Shown here piece after piece: positions 58,237 to 64,000 of a stretch of 64,000 nucleotides of DNA (position 1 is the stretch's first letter; each line of letters opens with the position of its first letter). Under the pieces are notes generated by a model that saw only the letters and a program-made list of their open reading frames with translations, did no database searches and was not told where the DNA came from. Made by a program: the position numbers and the translations under genes. This stretch comes from Bacteroidetes bacterium GWC2_46_850. Its GTDB lineage: Bacteria > Bacteroidota > Bacteroidia > Bacteroidales > Dysgonomonadaceae. The DNA is taken from the NCBI GenBank assembly GCA_001768325.1, contig MENQ01000016.1, positions 141,633 through 205,632 of the forward strand. Reading direction: 5' to 3'.

Positions 58237-59346
58237 TCATTCATTACCTGCATACAGGATATTCGTTCCAGTTATCCAATAAGCGATGGTACCACCATCT
58301 GTATATCGGAATCCTTTCCAGTCGCCTGTCGCCGGAACAGTGGTGCTTCCATCTCCATTGGTGTCACCGCCGCGTTCGTCATCTTTGTAGGAAGTCAGGA
58401 TCGCCGTGGGGTCAACATGTACGTTACCCTTGTAGGACTGTATTCCACCGCCCGGATGCGCAAACTTTACAATTACATTGGGTTTGATGTGAATGGTTGC
58501 CGTGGGATGCACTTGCATCACACTTACGTATTCTGAGACATACGGTACTTCTGTATTATTCCAGTTCACCGATAAACCACTGCCTCCCGTGTTCAGGTTT
58601 AAATAAATTCCATTATGGGAGTTGATCATGGCCGGTTTTTCCGGGTTATGAAACAGGTTGCTTGGATCCAGCTGGTAGAAGGCATCAAAATAAATGGGTC
58701 TTCCGTTATCATAGAAGGCGTTGTTGGTAAATCTGCTAACGCTTGCATCTTTCATTGCAGACGTGCCGTAAAATGCATAGGATGAAGATCCCGGGAGATA
58801 TAAAGTATGTGCTATTCGGCAATAATCAAAAGTAAAGGAAGCAGCTGATTGACCTTGAATACTGAAGGCTTTGGTATTGCCTCCGCTACTTTGACCCGCA
58901 TAAAATATATCCACATATCGAAACACACTTCCTGCAGAGGTGGACAGATAGACTTGTTCCCAATCACCTTTTTCTGGTGTTGAGGCTGCAGCGTCTCCAT
59001 TGCTGTCACCACAGTAGCGGTCATCGGCCAGTGAGGTGAAGACAATACGCTTCTGGGCCGTGCCTTCTGCGATAATTTTACCATTGACCACTTCAATCCG
59101 GGCATCCTTCATCTTGATGATCACGCCCGGCTCAATGGTGAGTGTGGAAGTGACCCTTACATTTGAACCATTGATGACATAAACGAAACCTTCTTTCCAG
59201 ACCGTGGGTTCACTGATAGTTCCAGTTACTTCAATAATTTCACAGGAGGTATTCGGTCCTTCGAGTTGGATATCATCTTCGCTACAGCTAGACAGGACAA
59301 TTGCCCCCAATAACATCATGACTAATTTTCTGAACGTTGTTTCCAT
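58237..59346 (-). CDS. beta-helix-like lipoprotein with internal duplication and DxNGD loops
   Basis: Start METTFRKLVMMLLGAIVLSSCSEDD; repeated DSNGD.../DTNGDG...GDW modules. Confidence 0.75.
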   Translation of the reverse strand: METTFRKLVMMLLGAIVLSSCSEDDIQLEGPNTSCEIIEVTGTISEPTVWKEGFVYVINGSNVRVTSTLTIEPGVIIKMKDARIEVVNGKIIAEGTAQKRIVFTSLADDRYCGDSNGDAAASTPEKGDWEQVYLSTSAGSVFRYVDIFYAGQSSGGNTKAFSIQGQSAASFTFDYCRIAHTLYLPGSSSYAFYGTSAMKDASVSRFTNNAFYDNGRPIYFDAFYQLDPSNLFHNPEKPAMINSHNGIYLNLNTGGSGLSVNWNNTEVPYVSEYVSVMQVHPTATIHIKPNVIVKFAHPGGGIQSYKGNVHVDPTAILTSYKDDERGGDTNGDGSTTVPATGDWKGFRYTDGGTIAYWITGTNILYAGNE

Positions 59347-59424
59347 TTTTTTTATATATTTATAATTTTTATCCCGATGAAGACCTGTAGCATCCATTGC
59401 TGCCACTTCATCATTTGATGGATG

Positions 59425-59432
59425 CAAAGGTA
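59425..59432 (-). promoter_or_regulatory. -7 box TACCTTTG for the lipoprotein gene
   Basis: Plus-strand caaaggta = minus TACCTTTG, about 80 nt upstream of the METTF start. Confidence 0.55.
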
Positions 59433-59456
59433 GATTCGCCAAATTTATCCCAATAT

Positions 59457-59469
59457 CCCCCAAAGGGGG
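59457..59469. promoter_or_regulatory. CCCCCAAAGGGGG palindrome between divergent promoters
   Basis: C5-A3-G5 centred at 59463; midpoint of the two TACCTTTG boxes is about 59462.5. Confidence 0.5.
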
Positions 59470-59492
59470 TTTTTCGCAGGAGTAGTTACGAC

Positions 59493-59500
59493 TACCTTTG
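59493..59500 (+). promoter_or_regulatory. -7 box TACCTTTG for the TPR-histidine kinase gene
   Basis: Exact TAnnTTTG match; implies a translation start downstream of 59505. Confidence 0.55.
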
Positions 59501-59540
59501 TCTTATGAATAATCAGGATAAACCCTCTTTATCAAACGCG

Positions 59541-61481
59541 ATGATGAAAAGTTATATATATGGAGACATACGGAAGGCACTCCGCTTGTGGATATGCCTG
59601 TCTGTAGCGTTTATGCCGATGATGTGTTTTGGCCAAAATCTGGATTCCTTGGAGCAGGTATTGAAGACGATGAAGCTGACAGACAAGGAGAAAATTGAAA
59701 TACTGAACGATCTCAATTGGTTCTATAACAGTGTTGACGCAGGTCGTTCGATAGATTTCGGCAAACAGGGACTCCTACTCGCCAGGAAGACTGGGGATGA
59801 AAAGATGGTCGGCACCTTCCTGAAAGATATCGGCATAGCCTATTACATGGATGGTAAACTCGACACAGCGATGGTTTATCTGGAAAATGCCCAAACGATT
59901 GTTGAAAAACTAGACGATGCAAAAATGCAGTCCTCCATTTATAATGCGCGTGCCAACATATATCGCGTACAAAGCCGGTATGACGAATCCATCGCAAACT
60001 ATCTGAAAGCTGCAAAACTTCTTGAATCGCTCAACGATAAACATAGTCTTGGCATGGTCTATTCCAATATCGGGGGTATTTATCAGATGATGATCAATTA
60101 TAAACAGGCAATCGTCTATTTTGAGCAAGCGATAAAGCTGGCGATCGAAACTGATGATCAGGAAGGCTTGGCGGCTGCGTATATATCCTTGAGTGACATG
60201 GGTCTTTATCTGGAGAAGCCGAAAGAGGAATCGATCGATTACGCTAAAAAAGCGATTGCTATCTTTCAGCAGACTGGCAACAAATACTCAGAAAACCTGG
60301 CATTACAGACGCTTGCAAAAGTGTATTACTATCACGATGATTATCGCGCAGCCGAACCCATCGCAATGCAAGCTGTCCTGCAGGCAAAGGAATTGGGCTT
60401 TCCCCTCATCATTGCCCAAGCATTGAATATTGTATCCAATATCTATCTTCACCAGGGTCAATATGCCAGATCAATTGAGTTGGCCATGGAAAGTCTGGCC
60501 ACCGATTCGACCGACATCAACATTACGAGAAACGTCTATGCAAACCTGACTATTGGCAACGCTTACCTTGGATACCCGGAACTTACCCATGAATATATGG
60601 ACAAATATCGGGAAGCACTCGATCGTTACACCAATGAAGTGTTCCAAAATTCCATGTCGGCCATGGAAATAAAATATGAAACCGAAAAAAAAGAACTCAA
60701 GATTTCCGCCTTGGAAAAACAACAACAGTTATATATTTGGTTGGGCATTGCCGGAGCGGTCATTTTGCTCATCGCACTGGCTTTTGCGATGATACGATAC
60801 CGTTTGGCCGTGAGCCGCCGAAAATACGCCGAAGAGAAAAACCAACGGTTGGAGCAGGAAAAACAGTTGGTGGCCGTGCAGGCAACACTCGATGGCGAAG
60901 CCGCCGAACGGAGGCGTCTGGCCAAAGACCTGCACGACGGACTGGGCGGTATGCTGTCAGCTATCAAGATGAACTTGCCACAAGTAAAAGGCGACGCCCT
61001 GCTGGAGTCGCTGGATGTTTCGCGTTTCCAGACTGCCCTGGGCATGTTGGACGACTCCATACAGGAACTGCGACGTGTGGCGCACCATATGATGCCGGAA
61101 TCGTTGCTGCGCTATGGACTGAAAGTTTCGTTGACAGATTTTTGTGCAGCCATCCCGACAGTCAATTTCCATTATTTCGGGAATGAGGCCCGGTTGCCAG
61201 GCAAAATGGAGATCATGGTGTACCGCTGTATCCATGAACTGGTCAACAATGCGCTGAAACATGCCGAGGCAACGCAGATCAATGTACAGCTGGTGCAGGA
61301 ACACGACCGGATATCCTTCACCGTACAGGACAACGGCAAGGGGTTCGACCGGCAAACGATCACCGAGGGGATGGGATTGCGGAACATTCGACAGCGGGTA
61401 GAGGCATTTCAAGGTAAACTGGATATCTACTCGGGAGACGGAACAGAAGTACATGTGGAACTGGAATTGACAAAAAAATGA
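59541..61481 (+). CDS. TPR-containing NarL-type sensor histidine kinase
   Basis: Likely start MMKSYIYGDIRKALRLWICLSVAFMPMMCFGQN (signal peptide); TPRs; TM; HisKA_3 RRRLAKDLHDGLGGMLSAIKMNL; HATPase. ORF track gives 59397. Confidence 0.88.
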   Translation: MMKSYIYGDIRKALRLWICLSVAFMPMMCFGQNLDSLEQVLKTMKLTDKEKIEILNDLNWFYNSVDAGRSIDFGKQGLLLARKTGDEKMVGTFLKDIGIAYYMDGKLDTAMVYLENAQTIVEKLDDAKMQSSIYNARANIYRVQSRYDESIANYLKAAKLLESLNDKHSLGMVYSNIGGIYQMMINYKQAIVYFEQAIKLAIETDDQEGLAAAYISLSDMGLYLEKPKEESIDYAKKAIAIFQQTGNKYSENLALQTLAKVYYYHDDYRAAEPIAMQAVLQAKELGFPLIIAQALNIVSNIYLHQGQYARSIELAMESLATDSTDINITRNVYANLTIGNAYLGYPELTHEYMDKYREALDRYTNEVFQNSMSAMEIKYETEKKELKISALEKQQQLYIWLGIAGAVILLIALAFAMIRYRLAVSRRKYAEEKNQRLEQEKQLVAVQATLDGEAAERRRLAKDLHDGLGGMLSAIKMNLPQVKGDALLESLDVSRFQTALGMLDDSIQELRRVAHHMMPESLLRYGLKVSLTDFCAAIPTVNFHYFGNEARLPGKMEIMVYRCIHELVNNALKHAEATQINVQLVQEHDRISFTVQDNGKGFDRQTITEGMGLRNIRQRVEAFQGKLDIYSGDGTEVHVELELTKK

Positions 61482-62098
61482 ACAGCATGATTCACGTAGC
61501 CATTGTGGACGACCATAAGATTCTGACGGACGGATTACAGATTCTTATTGAAGACTCAGGAATAGCGAAGGTGGTTGGGATAGCGCACAACGCCGTCGAT
61601 TGCCGGAATTCCATCGGTTTTTGGAAACCCGATGTATTGCTCCTTGACGTGGGCTTGCCGGATATCAGCGGGGTGGACTTCTGCAAGGAGCTCAAAAAAC
61701 GATATCCCGAACTCTATGTGCTGGCACTGACTACGCACAACGAATACAGTGTGGTAAGGCAGATGTTGGAAAACGGCGCCTCGGGCTACCTGATTAAAAA
61801 TGCACTGACCGAAGAAGTGCTTGCGGGAATAGAGCATGTCGCCAATGGTGAGACCTTCCTCTGTCACGAAGTCGATCTGCTCATGAAACGGCCCAAAGAG
61901 ACACAGCTGTGGCTGAGCCAACGTGAGCGGGAAATGCTGAAACTGGTAGCCGAGGGATTAACCAACGGAGAAATAGCCGACCGCATCTTTCTAAGTCCGG
62001 AAACGATCAAAAGCTACCGCAAAAACCTACTCCTGAAACTGGATGCCAAAAACACTGCCGTGCTTGTCAGGAAAGCATTCGAGCAGAAGCTGATTTAA
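61478..62098 (+). CDS. NarL/LuxR-family response regulator
   Basis: 206 aa; receiver VLLLDVGLPDISGVDF; LuxR HTH LSQREREMLKLVAEGLTNGEIADRIFLSPETIKSYRKNLLLKL; overlaps the kinase stop by 4 nt. Confidence 0.93.
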   Translation: MNSMIHVAIVDDHKILTDGLQILIEDSGIAKVVGIAHNAVDCRNSIGFWKPDVLLLDVGLPDISGVDFCKELKKRYPELYVLALTTHNEYSVVRQMLENGASGYLIKNALTEEVLAGIEHVANGETFLCHEVDLLMKRPKETQLWLSQREREMLKLVAEGLTNGEIADRIFLSPETIKSYRKNLLLKLDAKNTAVLVRKAFEQKLI

Positions 62099-62120
62099 TG
62101 TGATGTCTATTTTCCTATCA

Positions 62121-62909
62121 TCAAAAATCTGAATATTCTGCCGGACGAAGAAATGTGATCACACTGCGTGAAACATTATTTTTGTATTCCGGTCGTGCAG
62201 AGAGCGATTTCCAGTCGGGATCATCCCTGAAAGCAGCCCAGTGTGCATCCCTGTCGGCCTTGTTCTCAAATGTAGTCATATACATCAGGTTCGGCATTTG
62301 CGATCCGGCAATCACTTCACTGTAAAACACAGCATTAAAATCCAATTTGGTGAAAATATCAATTTCACCGCCTTCATTGAACATATGCACCTTATTACGA
62401 AACAGGTTTTCACTTGCACTTTCGTAACTCCGCAACTCATATACACGCTGATTTTTGGAAGAGGTAAGCTTGGGCAGCTTCATGACGGGAGACAAAGGAA
62501 AAGCCTTGAGTAATATCGTTTCCATTCGCAAGTAAGCAGGAGAATTATATTTTACATTCAGATATTCTTTGCCTGCCAATTTAAATTTTTCATCTTTGAG
62601 TAGTTTTCCGTTTATTTTATCAATCATTTTCAAAGATTTCATCGGTATCAAAACATACAGTGATTTATTTGCGGAAGTGTCATTTGCAATTGTCTTAAAA
62701 ACTCCGACGGATTGAATGCCCATATCGTGCAGGGTCGGAATGAGTGCGGTCTGAAAATAATGATCCAGCATCTTTTCCTGATTGTCGGTATTGTAACGGT
62801 ACACGGTAAGCTGATAGAACTCCTGTTTCTCCTTCTTTTGTTTTGACCAGAGTAATTGTGGAGCGATCAATAAGGCCATCACGATGGCAAGTAAAATTTT
62901 TGTTTTCAT
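62121..62909 (-). CDS. NIPSNAP family protein with signal peptide
   Basis: MKTKILLAIVMALLIAPQLLWS; YQLTVYRYNTDNQEKMLDHYFQTALIPTLHDMGIQSVGVFK; YELRSYESASE; FENKADRDAHWAAFRDDPDWKSL. Confidence 0.85.
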   Translation of the reverse strand: MKTKILLAIVMALLIAPQLLWSKQKKEKQEFYQLTVYRYNTDNQEKMLDHYFQTALIPTLHDMGIQSVGVFKTIANDTSANKSLYVLIPMKSLKMIDKINGKLLKDEKFKLAGKEYLNVKYNSPAYLRMETILLKAFPLSPVMKLPKLTSSKNQRVYELRSYESASENLFRNKVHMFNEGGEIDIFTKLDFNAVFYSEVIAGSQMPNLMYMTTFENKADRDAHWAAFRDDPDWKSLSARPEYKNNVSRSVITFLRPAEYSDF

Positions 62910-62963
62910 GCAGTTATATGTATTATTGAATAGGTGTTTCACTCTAAAAGATATTTAACTCTG

Positions 62964-62971
62964 ACAAATAT
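62964..62971 (-). promoter_or_regulatory. -7 box TATATTTG for the NIPSNAP gene
   Basis: Plus-strand caaatata; TAnnTTTG on minus, about 55 nt upstream of the start codon. Confidence 0.4.
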
Positions 62972-63132
62972 ATAAAAGTTTATACATTTAAGCTATCAGA
63001 TAATCATCCAATCTCTCAAAGGTAAACTCATTTATGCCATCTGCGAGGACACCAGGCTGTAATAATGTCCCTTCTTCTCCATCAACGACAGTTTTCTCGA
63101 ACTGTCTCAAGGTCTCAATTGTTAATGGGACC

Positions 63133-63567
63133 CTAGTGTCTATATCTAATTATATGTTTTTCTCTCAATTGTGTCAAGTCAAAAGCTTTTTCAAAGAAAC
63201 CAACTCTCGGGTTGGGAGAATTCACAAAATACTTTATAAAAACTTTTGCTTTAATAAAACGCTGATCCAAACTTTCTTGATACGAAATTGCATACGTTTG
63301 ATCAGGCTCAAGACGCACAGTATAATTTGTAACCTCCGGAGATTTCCATAAGGGGTAGAAGACATTTTGAAAAGTATCTCTTTCTAAAACCAATTCATCA
63401 AAACGAACTTCACTATTCCCATCACCATCACTGTTGGTTCCAAACCAAACGGTCATTTTGTGATCTGTTACATTCTGTATTTTACATATATATTCCCTAG
63501 GCGATTTAAAAGTAAACGTGACTAATATATCCTCTTGACCAAGAAGTAATAAAGGGAAGAAATGCAA
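63133..63567 (-). CDS. hypothetical exported protein, probably 5'-truncated by IS66
   Basis: ORF-track start is TTG (63567); the same frame stays open upstream as LNFNFLFSIITVLLLHFFPLLLLGQED (signal-peptide-like) into the IS66 end near 63609. Confidence 0.5.
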   Translation of the reverse strand: MHFFPLLLLGQEDILVTFTFKSPREYICKIQNVTDHKMTVWFGTNSDGDGNSEVRFDELVLERDTFQNVFYPLWKSPEVTNYTVRLEPDQTYAISYQESLDQRFIKAKVFIKYFVNSPNPRVGFFEKAFDLTQLREKHIIRYRH

Positions 63568-63608
63568 TAATAATACTGTAATAATCGAAAATAAAAAATT
63601 AAAATTGA

Positions 63609-64000
63609 GGTAAGCATTCGGTGATGTCCGTATTTGATTCTATGATTTTCCTGTTTATGAAAGTTGACTTTCAAAAACCTCCAAAACATGCGGAGTCGAT
63701 TTGGAGTTTTTAGGAGTTTCTTTTGGAGTAGTTACCAGGAAGCAGTTCGGCAAGATCCTTGCTGTAGTCTTCGTCATAGTCGTGGATATGACTCAGCACA
63801 TACACCATCCAGTCGCGGAAGTTCACATCGGCAGCCTTGCAGCACCCCAGCAATGAGTACATGACAGCCGCATCCTCGGCAGCGTCGTGGTTACCGCAAA
63901 AAAGATAATTCTTTCTACCCAGGGCCAGGCCTCTCAGGCTGTTCTCGGCGAGATTATTGTCTATACAATATCTGCCATCCAGGTGGTACCGGGTCAACCG
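63609..64000 (-). mobile_element. IS66-family insertion sequence, one end only, continues past right edge
   Basis: IS66-type terminal GTAAGC at 63609 (GTAAGCATTCGGTGATGTCC) plus the transposase C-terminus. Confidence 0.7.
63710..64000 (-). CDS. IS66 family transposase C-terminal part (5' end beyond window)
   Basis: YHLDGRYCIDNNLAENSLRGLALGRKNYLFCGNHDAAEDAAVMYSLLGCCKAADVNFRDWMVYVL is the IS66 transposase C-terminal signature. Confidence 0.92.
   Translation of the reverse strand, partial: RLTRYHLDGRYCIDNNLAENSLRGLALGRKNYLFCGNHDAAEDAAVMYSLLGCCKAADVNFRDWMVYVLSHIHDYDEDYSKDLAELLPGNYSKRNS

Overview
This 64-kb window is chromosomal DNA from a Bacteroidota (Bacteroidales-like) genome, inferred from SusC/SusD, SprA, RprX/RprY, TAnnTTTG promoter boxes and IS66. 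Left edge to 17.8 kb: a truncated GH78 rhamnosidase-like gene, a GH130-like lipoprotein, pirin, an Asp-rich small ORF, a YczE-like membrane/cytidylate-kinase-like fusion, a DUF5009-type acyltransferase, a TamA/TamB-like pair, queA, an Smr-domain protein and an acyl-ACP thioesterase. 18-33 kb: ruvA, giant sprA (T9SS), rprX/rprY, YicC, gmk and other housekeeping genes. 32.6-47 kb (all minus strand): the most unusual block, with two Gfo/Idh/MocA oxidoreductases (one Tat-exported), a Tat-exported TIM-barrel protein, a ResB-CcsA cytochrome c maturation fusion, a tetraheme NapC/NirT cytochrome fused to a SUMF1-like domain that lacks the usual catalytic cysteines, a SusC/SusD pair and a NupG-like MFS permease. 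I propose it as a candidate periplasmic sugar-oxidation/electron-transfer locus. 47-64 kb: an M24 peptidase with a 5' frame disruption, S41 peptidase, rpiB, tkt, an rRNA methyltransferase, tRNA-His, rsmE, an M81 peptidase, nth, a divergently transcribed lipoprotein/two-component locus with a centred C5A3G5 palindrome, a NIPSNAP protein, and an IS66 copy running off the right edge. A second pattern is a set of short tandem repeats, mostly with a 7-bp period (one 8-bp), at intergenic gene boundaries. No CRISPR array or rRNA was seen.
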